From assembly GCA_019671135.1 (NCBI GenBank), contig JAHRHY010000019.1, positions 1,197,108 through 1,261,107 on the forward strand: a stretch of 64,000 nt of DNA, written 5' to 3'. Source of the DNA: Linnemannia hyalina (lineage: Eukaryota; Mortierellomycota; Mortierellomycetes; Mortierellales; Mortierellaceae). Below are positions 1-12,500 of this stretch, piece after piece. The notes beneath the pieces are model-generated. The model saw nothing but the letters and a program-made list of their open reading frames with translations. It had not been told where the DNA came from and did not search any database. How positions within the stretch are numbered: the first letter of the stretch is position 1; each line of letters begins with the position of its first letter. A program made the translations under genes and the position numbers.

Positions 1-294
1 TGAAGAAGTGGATTGGGTATCGAGGAGGGAGGGCTTAGCGGAGGTGGGGGAGACGGGGGAGAGGTTGTCGCCGTTGTTGAGGAGGTGGAGGTGCTGCTGA
101 AGGGACTGGGCCTGGATAGAGGCCAAGGTGCGGTACTTGTTGTTCTTAATTGGGGTGGACACTGTCGCTGGCTCAAAGTGGAGCCAGGACAGGGCCTGTT
201 CGTTGGCAGTGGAAGAGGTGTTGTTCTGGTGGGCGAGAGTGTTGGTGTGGCAGTAGAAGGTGTCGAGAGGAACGGAGGAGGAGATCAAAGTCAT
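1..294 (-). CDS. 5' part of an unidentified gene, cut by the window edge
   Basis: On the minus strand an ATG (complement of 292-294) opens a frame that stays open for 98 codons to the window edge, so only the N-terminus is present. The predicted peptide begins MTLISSSVPLDTFYCH and is rich in Ser, Thr, Asn, Gln and Leu, with a later QSLQQHLHLL stretch. Third positions are strongly C-rich (ACC, CTC, AAC, GTC), as in the two good genes to the right, which supports real coding. No domain is recognisable. The sequence just upstream (300-560) is purine-rich on the plus strand, so the minus-strand leader would be pyrimidine-rich, as is common for fungal promoters. It is divergent from the APSES gene, with about 16 kb between the two starts. 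The product is unknown. Confidence 0.6.
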   Translation of the reverse strand, partial: MTLISSSVPLDTFYCHTNTLAHQNNTSSTANEQALSWLHFEPATVSTPIKNNKYRTLASIQAQSLQQHLHLLNNGDNLSPVSPTSAKPSLLDTQSTSS

Positions 295-3200
295 CTTGAA
301 TAGATTAGATTGCTGTAAGTGTGGGGTTGGTTAAGTGAAGATGTGTGGTTTTGTAAAAGTCAAGAGAGAAGTTGATGATGGAAGGGAAAAGAAGTGAAGA
401 GAGGGCATGTCTTTTATTTTTATGGGATGGACAAGCCGGGCGGGGGCTGACGGCTGACTGTGGCTGACTGGAGTGACTGGACGGGATGGGAGCACGCAGC
501 ACGCAGCACGCAGTAAGTGGGAGTAAGAGGAAAAAAATTATGACTCTTTTTTTTTGCTCCTCTGTCGTGCTGTGTCACACTCTTGTAACCCCTCCAGTCT
601 CAGTGAGATAGACACAACCAGTGCAACCAGCATACATCCACGCTCATTCACACGCCATCCGCACCGCACATTCACACTATTCCTCAGGGTGGTGTCATCA
701 TCCTCACAGTGAGTTCACATCATATATCGATACACTTACTCACGAGAAGAGAAACGGGATACCAAGAGAATACCACCAGAACGAATCACATGACCTATCC
801 GACAAGAGATAATCAACGCACGCCTTCTGATTCGTCAACTTTGTCGTCGAATTGAGTTGTGTGAACATCGAAGAACAAAAATGACTCAACCCTCTCCTCT
901 CACTCACTTCGCTCATTTCTGCTGCCTCCTTTTTTTGTTGACTCGACGTCAAGACTCCCTTCTTTCATCATGACTGACCGACTGTGGCTGACTGACTTGA
1001 CTGACAAGAAGAAGGAGGCTTATCATATCAAAACACACCATCTTGTTCATAAATGATCAACTCACCGCCACCTAGTGGCGCATTCTTCTTTTTTCTTTTC
1101 TTTTCTATACTCCATCCCCATATCATATCATACACATGCACTCAACGTCTTTTTTTTTTTTTTTCCTATGGATTGCCTATCGCATCAACCATTAAACACA
1201 CCCCGTCGTTTTTTTTCGGACTGAGACAAGGTCAGCTGGGCAAGATGGAAAAAGAAAGGGTGTGCATATGACAGATATCCAACTTCACTTTCTGACAACT
1301 AGTTACTAGAGACGCAGCACCAGGAGGAGAGTCATGGGAACCCGTGGTTTGGTTACGGCATGAGATTAACCAGACAGGAGGGAGAGGGAGAATGGGGAAG
1401 GAAGGCTCTCATTGACTGATACGAACGACTAGGATGACACAATTCTACACAACTAGGGGCGACGGACACTAGATACTGCACATGAGTAACATGCAGGAGT
1501 GGAAGGCGGATAGAAATCCCCTGCTGTTACGGATAGATGGACTGCCCATCATCAGGCTCATCCTACCGTCTACACGACACGACAAACAACTCCTGTAACA
1601 GTGGATGGATGGTGACAGTCTACCCCGCGATTGCCCATCGGGCTCATCCTTTCCATTCCCCATCCTTGATTTATACTGTCCAAGGGGATCAAAAGCCAAC
1701 CACTCTATCCTATGATTCGCACTCTATTGTGTGTGTAGATAGGGGTGAGCATTCACAAATGCAATAATGGATGAACGGACGGATGGACGACTAGAAGGCA
1801 TCGACGAATCGACTTTTTTGATACCCGACACGCGAAAGGGATGGAAACATAGAAGATACAAGTATATGGATACATGGCGAAACACGGATCAAATCACACC
1901 ATGGCATTGACCACATGTGGTGCCAGGACTCTTTTTTACTGTTGCCGTTTGTTGTCTATTTGTTTATCGTTGTTGTTCTGTGTTGTTGATCTCTTGCTGG
2001 GTACGTATGAATGCGACCATTGGCGCCATTGAATGGTAGCAAAGGCAACAACAAACAGCGATGTGAAGAACGATTTGTCGATAGAAATGAAACGCAATAT
2101 GTATGCCGACGAGATATGAACGGCAAGCACAAATAGAAGCAAGGAAACAATCATACATGGCGTGCACACAGGAGCAGAATAAAAAAACGCGCCCTTGTCA
2201 ATCTTAGAATCGATGACTAGCAATAGCAACCTTGACTATCGTTACGATAAATGACTTGCAACCAGCTTTCACTCCCCTCACTCTCTGTCTTGTCCTAAAT
2301 TGCCAACTTTGTCTGTTGTCACCCCCTCGTTGTTGCTCATTCTCCATCCCGCTCTCTCTGTCTGTTTCTCTCTCTCTCTCTCTCTCCTTGGAATTTGAAT
2401 TTCGGGCCTCTCCGTCTCTTTGAGTCAACTAGCTGTTGCTGTACGGACCCACCCCCTTGCGTTTCTAACGCCGTACCACTTCCTATCCCCTCTTTGCACT
2501 TTCTCACTCTTTGATCCTATCCTTTTGTGCTGTCACGGTCAGGTTCCCTCACCCCTTTGCCTCGATCAAAATACTCTTTCGCTCCAACCGCCAACCTGCA
2601 TAAGCGAATGAGAAGGTCAGGATATTGGACTCACTCGTCCGCCTGTCGCGAGGAATGGAGCCCAGTAAGAAAAAGAAAGTAACTTTATATCAAACAGACA
2701 ATTGTACAACAACAAAGCGCGCAGCAACAGCGTCCTTTCCCTTTCCTTCGCCCGCCTCACCTTTACCTTTTTTGTTTGTTTGTTTTCCCTTGGCATTTGT
2801 TTTGTTGCTTGGCCAGGGAATATTGAAATGACCGGGTATACACACATACACCGGACATTACCATCAGGTTCCCCACCCTCACCGTTTTCTCGCGCAATGG
2901 GCTGATTGACACCAGATCCAGTATCATGGAACCAGTGCAAAAGAACCGCCAAACAGAAATCTGCTTGAAGAGAAATAAAACGCCAGACGGCGATCCTAAA
3001 ACAAAAAAGGTACCTATGCTATGGACACTGTACTCTTCAAAACGCCAAAACCTATGTACCCATCATCAAGATTCAAGCGAGGGGTGAGAGAAAGGGAACG
3101 AAAAGGTCATGGTGGTTGCTTTTTGTTTTTGCTTGATTCATCTTGAAACGGGTCGGTGCACATAAACAAGGTATACACACACTCTTTCTCTGGCACTGTC

Positions 3201-4774
3201 CCTCTCAAATGCACGCAGATGGATAAATGCATAGACATGCATTCGATGGATTCGAATCAAACCACCTCCAGGGTGCTCCCTTCAACCAACCAACCCCTGG
3301 CGCCCTGAAGAAAGAAGTCTCATGAAGAATGGAGGAGTAAAACCAAAAAAAAAAAGAACCCAACGTGTTATGTTGCTCCATTTCATCCCATCTCTTATAG
3401 CTTTGGGAGAGCGGCTCGGGTGCCTCAGTTCCCAGGCCTAGCTTTTTCAAGTACGGAAGAAGAACGAATAGATAGAGCAAATTGGTCTGTGTGCGATGCA
3501 TGAGAGGTTGTTTTTCTGTCTCTCGCATGTTTCTCCTTTCTCCTATGCAATAAGAAAAAAATATGAGGTACGCGCCCGTCGACCTGTCTGTTTGTGTGCG
3601 TGGGGGGGATGAGGAGGCAGAGAGGTTGTTGCCGAAGAGGATGATGGTGTTGGTGGTGGTTGTGTTTGTGTAAAGGACATAGACCCCAACTGTCTCATCT
3701 ATTCATGCGAATGGATGGATATACGACACACCGTCCTCCCCCCCTTCTTGCATGGATGGATGGACGGACTGAAGTGGGTGTAGAATACAATCTCTCTCCA
3801 TCTAAGGTCGGACAGAGAAAAGTGGAACGCAGGAAAGGCATGAATGAATGAAAGAAGGGGCAAAGAATAGGAAAAAAATGGAAGGGGAAGCACAAACTCA
3901 GTCTAAAACCAAGCATTCGACCATGGACCATATACAAACAGGACAAACACAAACAAACAAGGTTCTGTCTTTCAATGCTCATGGTCATATTTTTATTATT
4001 TTTTCAATCCAAACGAGAGAATGGAAGGGAAAAAGGCGCGACATGGTCATGCAAGTCCGCCCGGGCGATGCAGCAATCCAATGGATTCCCAGTTCTCATG
4101 CGTTATAGCCTTTTTTTTATTTATTTTTCTTCTCTAAAATCAATTATCAATAAAAACAAAACAGGCTGAAGAGAAAAAAGGGGGATGAGGATGGAGATGA
4201 TCTGAGGCGGAGAAGGAGAGGAGGATAAGAGAGCATAGGAGAAAAGGAAAGGAGAAGGGAGAGGCAAGGAGACGAGAGAGGGGACGGCGACACCTAACAC
4301 TTTTTTGTTTATTGAGAATACACATGTTCGCATTCGAAGGTTCAATCGGCAGAGAACAATGAAACAGAAGAAACGAGAGAGCAGCTTCTCGCCTGTTTAC
4401 TTCTCGTTCCGTACGCATTACTCGCATCTCAATCGGTTGTGCACAATCGACAGGCAAGCACGTCGACGATCCTCTGCAACTTGAGTCCTTGCTGCTTTTC
4501 TTTTTCTTTTCCTGCGTTTGCTGTATCTTTTTTTTTTTGCATTCTGTAATGCTATTATCGAGTAGGCGAAAGGAAGAAAAAAGAAAGCAGGGCTCAGGTC
4601 AACAAAGAAAAAGCCGGAGAAGAGAGGAAGGGACAAGGAGGAGGGAGCAGAGAGACGGAGAATGGTGGGGGGTAAGAGATGGGATGACTATTGCCTGTCA
4701 TTTCGCATAGCATTTGTAAATAGCGCAAACGTCCTTGTGCTTCCCGTCCCTTCTTTTGGCCATTTGTGGTTCCG
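295..4774. other. gene-free stretch, first part of 16-kb intergenic region
   Basis: I see no credible gene. Frames are short, lack coding-like codon use and mostly cover low-complexity tracts. The first few hundred bases probably hold the promoter and leader of the minus-strand gene at 1-294. A (CT)n run lies near 2371-2390, and purine- and pyrimidine-rich blocks alternate (4170-4290 is purine-rich, for example). Confidence 0.6.
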
Positions 4775-4801
4775 TTTTTTTTTTTTTTTTTTTTTTTTTT
4801 T
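4775..4801 (+). repeat. oligo(T) run, about 27 nt
   Basis: Uninterrupted T run. Similar runs of almost the same length occur at 7715-7742 and 9563-9589 in the same desert. Confidence 0.9.
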
Positions 4802-7552
4802 GGTTACTTCTCCTTGCCACTCCCGACGATCACACACTGAACAAACAACAACCACACAATGTAAACCTAACCATTGAGATCCCAAGGCAAGGTACCCCTA
4901 GCATGGTGTTGTTTTCTATTACCTTGTCTCGAAAGGAGAAGAGTGAGAAAGGACGGCCAAACAAGTTTCCTGTTTACAGTCGTCCCTGTCGCCCTTTGTC
5001 CTTCTCATTGGTACCCCTGGCCGCAACCATCATTGTCTTGGCTGGCAACTGAATTGACAAGGTTGTTATCCAGACCAGGTTTTTTTTTGTGCACTTTTGT
5101 GTTCCTTCCTTCACCCTTTTTCCTTTCTCTGCTTCCGAGGAAAAGATGACTTGAACAAAGATGGATGAAATGGATGGTCGGTAGTCTCTGCCGAAAATGC
5201 AACTGCAAACACAAAGAAGTAAAAAGGAAATGGGAAGGCGGACTATCAAAATCAAAAGAGTTTCCCGTCAGAGGGCGCTGAACAAACAAAAGCAGTGTGT
5301 GGCACATGCAACTCTATGCAGTAATTGAATACCAATCTCTTTACTCCATCAAAAAAGGATGGAAAGTTGTACAACATCGAGGGTACATAAACCTGCTGTA
5401 CTGTACCATGTAGGTACAAGGGTGGGATGAATGGTATGTAGGATGGAACGAAAAGGATGGCCGACGTTTCGACAACACTGTTGGCTTTGGAAAAAATAAT
5501 GTCGAGTGTTCATTCAAGTTTCGACTAATGCGTTTTTTTTCCACTTTAGTTTACTACTGGCGCTTCTTCATTTGAATGGAGACACAAGTACGAGTGATAG
5601 TCATGCAATGTCCCTTGCGTCAAAAAGTGAGAACTCTATCGGCACCGCCGTTTAGGTAAACCACCCGTGAGCAAACTGGAACACATAACAAAACTTTTCG
5701 TGGCATATCCGATGGGTGAGCGGGGTCGAGAGTGAGTTTTACATATCTTCACACGTTTGATCCCCACAAAGCTGGAGGCGGGGTTTTTTTGGCCTAATTC
5801 TTCGGGTCAAGACTGAGAGTGGGTACTATCCACCAACGGGTGAGAAAAAAGCCTTCTTTGTCGTCTGAGGAAGGATGTGCCCGAGTGAGTGTCTTAATCC
5901 GTAACATTTCCACTGAACAGGTCTCCCTTCTTTTTTTACTTTTCCACATAGGCGTCTCAATGTCCACCCTTGCCATGATTATGGCTGGGCGCGATCCTCA
6001 ACAGTAGAGGATTGTTTAGCAAGGGATCATTCGCGTTTGTAGGAATATGGCTGAGAAAACATAAGCATTGTATTCGATGTATGCAATATTGTGGGTGGGC
6101 GATCCTTCGTTTTTCGTGAGTAAAGTAAGCAGCTTACTTGCATACGAGGCACGTAAGAAAAGGAAAAAAAAGGAAAAAAGGACACAGACCAAGTGGTGGC
6201 TGTCATGGCATTGGTGAATGCCACAAAGGAGCATCCACACTTTCTTTTTTGTTATCATGTTCCTCACTGTGGTCGTCGGCGTTAATATTATCGACAACAT
6301 AAACACGGACAGGCGTAAGCATACGCAAGACGCACGACGCAAGACGCAGGCGCAGAGCAGACACGGACGCAGAAGCATAAGCATAAGCATAAGCAGAGGA
6401 ACAGGCACAGGCACATAGCTCTTTTTTTTCTTTCTTAATTTTTTTTTCCTTGTGCGTCCACAATTCTACCCTGCATTCTGCTCAACCTTGTCTGCGGCCT
6501 TAAGTTCGGACGCGTCGGAGGGCAACTTTATCTCCCTTCCTGCCGGCCTCCATGTCACTCCCTTAGCTATCTCTGGCCTTTCCGTTTAGTTTTTATTGCT
6601 CCGGCGCACGGGTGTCCAGTACCCCTCTTTCTTCTTCGATTCGTTGTCTCAATGAGCTATTGGACAGCTGGACGGAACCCAAGAAGAGATCCCATCCTTT
6701 AGCACCTCTCATTTGCCTTCAGCATTCTTGCTTGCTTTTATATTTTTTTCTATTCTCTCACTTCTTTTCATCGTCTCCTTTGTTCACAATGTCAATCGCC
6801 TTTTGCCTCGGTCTATTATCTGCACTTGTTTCCGTTTGTTTTATTCCTCCCCCTCTCTTTTTGCTTGCTCTCCATCCTGCTCATCTCTTACCCCCTTTTG
6901 CGTGCTGTTTTGTTTGTTATACTTCTCATTGTCGTTCGAGGAAAATAAAATAAGAAACAGAGCACGTTTACTTTGACGTGGTATTATTTTATCACGCTTT
7001 GTGCATTTTTTTGGGTCCATTTGACGAGAAAAAGGGGGAAGTAGAGGGTAACGCGTGTAGAGCGAGTCCAGGCTTCAACATACAAGAAAAGCAAACAGCA
7101 GAAGAAGAATTAAAATGGCACAGCAATGGCGGAATTGTAAAGAAAGACCCCCGGCCAAAAGAATGGGTATTCTGCATTCCAGCCTTGGGGGTTGTTTTTG
7201 TTGTTGTGGCAAAGTGGACCCATTAATGCCAGCACATCGCATCCAAAATACCATCCTGCTGCTATGGGTCATCCCTGCCACATTGTGCCTCGTCTCTCTC
7301 TGTTGCCTTCGTTATCCCATCTCCCTCTATCTCTCCTTCTCCCTCTCTCCCTTTCTCTGCCTCCCTTCCTTGCTCTTCCGCTTGTCTCTATCGTGCCTCC
7401 ATCGTTCCTCCATCGTCCCCTTTCCATCCATCCGCTCCTTTGTTGCCCATCTCTCCATCTGCCTCCTGCCCCCTTTCCACACACAGACACCCCCTTTCTT
7501 TCCTTTTTGAATTCTCTCCAGCATTAACCTTTCTCTTGCATACTATCTTCCT

Positions 7553-7588
<36 letters not shown>

Positions 7589-7710
7589 GCGTTGGCATCC
7601 AATGGCATGTGAGTACGAGCGGATTAAATTCGAAATATGGACTCTATGCGTGTCATCTCTGAAGAAGTAACACCTCAGTTGCACAACCATGTCAAAGGAC
7701 ATCACAGGAT

Positions 7711-7741
<31 letters not shown>

Positions 7742-8800
7742 TGGATCGCCTTTTGTCTTGGTTACTGGATGTTGTTGTTGAGACGATCAATCGATGGATG
7801 GCATACGAGCCCAATTATCTCCTGCCTCTTTTAACAATAACAACAACAGCAACAACCCGAAAAAGGTTGCCTTTGCCACATAGACAGCAAGTGAAGTAAA
7901 CTCCCAGCAAGTGCTATTGACATTTCATAGGAATACTACAAGAGGTGGATGATATGCGGTATGTGTTCATGCTTATTTTTTTCGTTCCCTTCCCACCCGA
8001 CGCAAGGGATACTTTTCCTTTGCATGGTCAAACTTTTTTCAGCAGTCTACGGTGAGGTCGTGAGTGGATCGCTCACAGGATACATAACATATTCACAGAT
8101 ACAAAAAAAAAAGGACAGGATAGTTGCAATTGTCCAGTCGACCCTGCATCTCACAGCGATCATCGTTCTTTTCATCTGTCGAGTTGCGTCGCGTTGCGTC
8201 GTGAGAGTCTTGAGAAAGAGCGAGTGTGTGTGAAAGAGAGGCATGCTTTGATAAAAGTGCGTTCATTATCAGTGCCTGTGCATTCTCGATTTTTTTTTCT
8301 TCTGTCTCTCAAAACGAAAACAATAGCAACTACAGAACAAATGCAAACAAATGCCATTTCTACTTTTTTCCTTTACGGATATTCTCCGAAGGAGTGGAGT
8401 AGTACATGGGTGGCGAGTAGTTTATCTTGTGGTAGTGCAGACCTACCTTTTTCTAAACACTTCATCGTCAACGAACATCAGGCAACGAGAACAAGCACAA
8501 GAAACAAAAACAGGAAAAGCGAAAGGTGATGTTCACAGAAGAGACAAGGAAGGGATGATGCGAATGACAAGCAGGACACAAATAGAGAGGATGTCGCGGG
8601 ACAATTAAAGTAAATTGATTTTTTGTTGAGCAATTGAATTGGGAAGAGATGAATGTCTTGTATGTCCCATCCCATCCCATCCAGTACTTGAGTGTACCCT
8701 TCTTCTTCTTACCATGCCATTGTACCATTGTGTACCAGTGTCAATCAGTCAACGAACTATTCAATTGAAAAGCACAACGAAAGAGCAACCATGGCCCGGG
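4802..8800. other. gene-free stretch, middle part of 16-kb intergenic region
   Basis: No supported gene. It holds short AAGCAT and GACGCA tandem units near 6330-6400, a (CT)n run at about 7556-7581, an oligo(T) run at 7715-7742, and ACGCGT hexamers at 6510-6515 and 7051-7056. The stretch 7290-7580 is very pyrimidine-rich on the plus strand and the frames across it are compositional artefacts. Confidence 0.55.
7715..7742 (+). repeat. oligo(T) run, about 28 nt
   Basis: Uninterrupted T run in the intergenic desert. Confidence 0.9.
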
Positions 8801-9558
8801 AACTATAAAAAGATGCGACTTTTTTGCACCATCCTCCCTTTGTTTTCTCTTTCTCTTTCTCCTTTTCGCTGTTCTCATTCCCTTTTCTTTTTCTCGCACT
8901 GTCTACTCTCTTCTATCTTTCCCATATTCTCTTCTCTTAGTACTCTATATTTATATATATATACAAAACAGCAAAAAACACAAAGCCCACTCAGTCAGTC
9001 ATCCCATCCATTCATCGTTTCTCTCCTCCTCTTCCTCTTCTTCTTCCTCTTCTTCTCTTTCTCTTTCTCTTTCTCTCTTCTCCTCACTATCCTTCTCGTC
9101 CATCCTCCTCTCACCCTTCTCACCATCTTCGCCATCCTTTTTGATTACAACCTTTATCTCGCCAATCCATCAAAAAAAATACATTTCACCCCTTGACCCT
9201 TTTCTCTCCCCTTCCGTCTCTCTCTCCCTCGTCTCCCTCTCGTCTATCTCTCGCTCGATCTCTGTCCAACTGCCGCATTTGTCTCTGCTTTGCATGGTAT
9301 CGATCTTTCTTTCTGTCCTTCTCGCATCGTGCTCGTTTCTTGTTAGTCGCCTATTTGTAAATTAGTTTTTCATTTTATATTGCTCCCTTCGGTGTTTGCT
9401 ATCGTCAACTCATCGATCTTTTCGGTCCATGGGTACCATCCAATTGCTCCTCTCGTCTTTCCCTTTCTCTATCCTCTCTGCTTTGGCTCACTTTGTCTTG
9501 CGTTCTTTTTTTGGCCTCCTTTTCTCTGTCTTTTTCTCATGTTTGCCTCGCTTTGCTA

Positions 9559-9589
<31 letters not shown>

Positions 9590-12500
9590 GCATCGTCCGC
9601 TTCATTCCTTCCTTTTCTTTTTTCTCTTCCTTCCTTCCTTCCTTTTCTCTCTCTCTCTCCTCTCAATTGCTGTTTCCCTTCCTATTTACCTACTCAGCCA
9701 TCCACCCCTCTCCTTCTCCTTCTCTGTCCCTCTCTCTCCCTTCCTTCCTCGCATCTTCCCCTCTCCTTCCTTCCTCCATTCCTTCCTTATTTGTACGTAA
9801 CCCATTGACAAACAAACAATCAACAAAGAGCAACTGCCTCCGCTGTCATCTTGTCCCCACGAACAAAAAACACCTCTTTGCTAGTTTATCTTGTCCGCAC
9901 ACACACTCTCTCGTTGTCGCCCGTCGGCCCTCCCTTTTCAACTCTAGTCCTGCCTTCACTGGCGATCTTCAAACCCGCATTTCTTCTAGTCAACGGCAAC
10001 GTGTCTCTGCATAGAATCAAAACTATGCGCCAAAAAGAGAGAGCATCAACAAAAATGCACACAACAAAGCACTCATCATCGTCAACAACAGCAGCAACAA
10101 TAACTACATGTCCACCCCGCATACCCACAGTCGCTTGATGCAAACACAAATACGCACACGCGCAGATACACAGACGTGCAGACCAACATATACATTCAAG
10201 CACACATAAAACATGACACGCCCACGCACGACTGCATACATACACAACGACGCGCATCCTACTCGCACAGCTTCTGTCAACAATGAACCATCACACCCTC
10301 CCTTCCTGGCCAATGTTTCCTTCCTTCCTTTTCCTCGTTGCTCTTTCCGGGCTACCTTTTCCACGACATATCCTTAAATATGCCGGTGCCCGTTCTTCGA
10401 CCGATTGATGAGAGCAATCGCGTCCGTCCCTCGACCTCCTTTTTGAACAAACATCCCGGCGTCTTTTAATGTTCATGTCGTCCATGCCCCTCTCCTCTTT
10501 TTTCTGTACATTATATTCTCGGTGTAGCTTGCCTTGCTCGCACACATTCCTCTCTCTTCATTACTATACACCACAACAACAATGTTATCCAGACAAGACT
10601 CTCATGCTAAATCCTTGTGTTTTCCCGTCCCCCTTTTTTCTTGCTTTACACTCTCCATGGTGCACGTTGCATTGAACATCCTCCTTGCCTTTATTCCAAC
10701 TTGACCTCGCTGTGTCGAGTCGCGTTATTTTTATTATTTCTTGCCTCGGCTGTCCTGACGCCATTGGACGTTGTGTGCCAGTCAGTCAGTCTATTTCGTT
10801 GTCTCTGAGTTGACCTCAAAACAACGGCTAAGCTACTCTCCTCCCTCACATCCACCGACACAAACATAGTACACAGGCATGCTCTATCTCGTTCTTTCTC
10901 ATACAATCACCGTCTATCTCCTCCTATCATTGTATTGTACTATCTCTTCTCATGCTAGTCTTACTTGTTGCCATGGAACATGACCCTCTCTCTCGTTCTT
11001 GTGCCTTCCCTGAATTTTGATCCTGTTCACATCAATACCAATTTCTATTTTCTACCAATCTCTCCTGACCTCTCTTGCTTTTGGAGCTTGGCCCATCCAA
11101 CCACCCGTACTTTTTCTTCTTTCTTTTTTCGTTTTCTTCTTTATCCTTGAGTATTAATACACCGAGATCTTCTTATCTCTTTGTCCTTTATCTCATTTGT
11201 TATTCTTTTTACCTCAATCTCAGCCCATCGCCTCACAAGGGTGCGAAAAGCATTTGCCTCGACTTCCTTCTTCCCTGTTCAAAGAACAAGCATGAAGACT
11301 AGGCAATGGTTTTGCTAACGTCATGTTTTCCTCGTTCTCTTTATATTTCCTTGACATACTCTAGAGTATAGAACCTCACTTCCAAGGCTACATCTCCTTC
11401 ATCGCATCATTTTGATCCGTCTATCTAAGGTATGTTGTAAGCAAAAGATGAACCAAATCGACAGTTGCTGATGAAAACAAGAATGCACGATGGCGATGCT
11501 GTGTCTGCATGGGCCTCGATGCGCATTTGACCAAAGGGGTTGTTGGTACATGCATTTTGGAGTGAGTTTGTCAAGGTGTTTTTTTTGCCTCCCCTTTCTC
11601 CGTCCACCTTCTCTCCCTTTCCTCATCCCCCTTTGTCCTGCTTGCCTTTTTGTCCTCTTCCTCCCACCCACTCTCCTCCCCTTCCCCTCGGAATTCCCGT
11701 TGAGAAACCACTTCCCGTCCTTCCTTCCGTCCCTCCTTCTCTCTCCCCTTCCCTCTCCCCTTCCCTCTCCTCTTTTCTTCCTTCGTCCCCCCTTTGACGA
11801 TATTCATGCGTGGAATTGGGAACTTTACTTTGCACATGCGTTGCAGAAAACAAAAACAAAACATACATGCACACAGGGCTGGAAACCTTCTTGTCTGCGC
11901 ACAAACACAGAAGAATAATTGGGCGTACGAATGCGTTCATACGCGTCCGGCGCACCTTTCCATAAGAGACATTACAAGTTTGTGCTTGGTCTTTTATTTT
12001 TCTATACACTGGCTCACGGCCGTGTCATGTTAGTCAGTTTTCGTGGATCTCTGTGTCCTGACTACCGACTATTGTTTTCTGTCCTACTTTGAACAATTTT
12101 TTTTTGAAAGACGCGTGGTGTCCCTTTTTCCCGTTCTGTTGTTTGCTTTTGCACGGAATTTTTGTTTCTGGTCATGGAGACTCACTCATCCGGGTTTTAC
12201 TATTGTCACGTTTCTCGCACCCCCGTCTGTCCCCCAATCATCTTAAGACCATCGGGGTCGCGCAATTGAGAGACAGAAAACAAAAGAAAAGAAAGAGAGT
12301 ACGAGCGAAGGTTCGTCTAGGCAAACGGCCAAAAAAGGTGATGTGTGTACCGGTGTGTGCCCCGATGGAGTGTGAAAAAAGGCAAGCAATTGAAACATAG
12401 GAAGCAGGGCACAATAACAATAATGAATGGAAGGGAGAGAGACATTGTTATTATACTTTCGGTATACGGTCGGAAGGTTTTGGTCGCAGAAAAAAAATGA

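Noticed and set aside
3241..3265. tRNA-like B-box string (gattcgaatc)
   Set aside because: No matching A box, acceptor stem or anticodon arm could be placed around it.
8639..10014. Several long plus-strand frames of 95-185 codons
   Set aside because: They are Ser/Phe/Leu/Pro-rich readings of CT-rich DNA, are open in more than one frame at once, and have no domain or coding-like third-position pattern.
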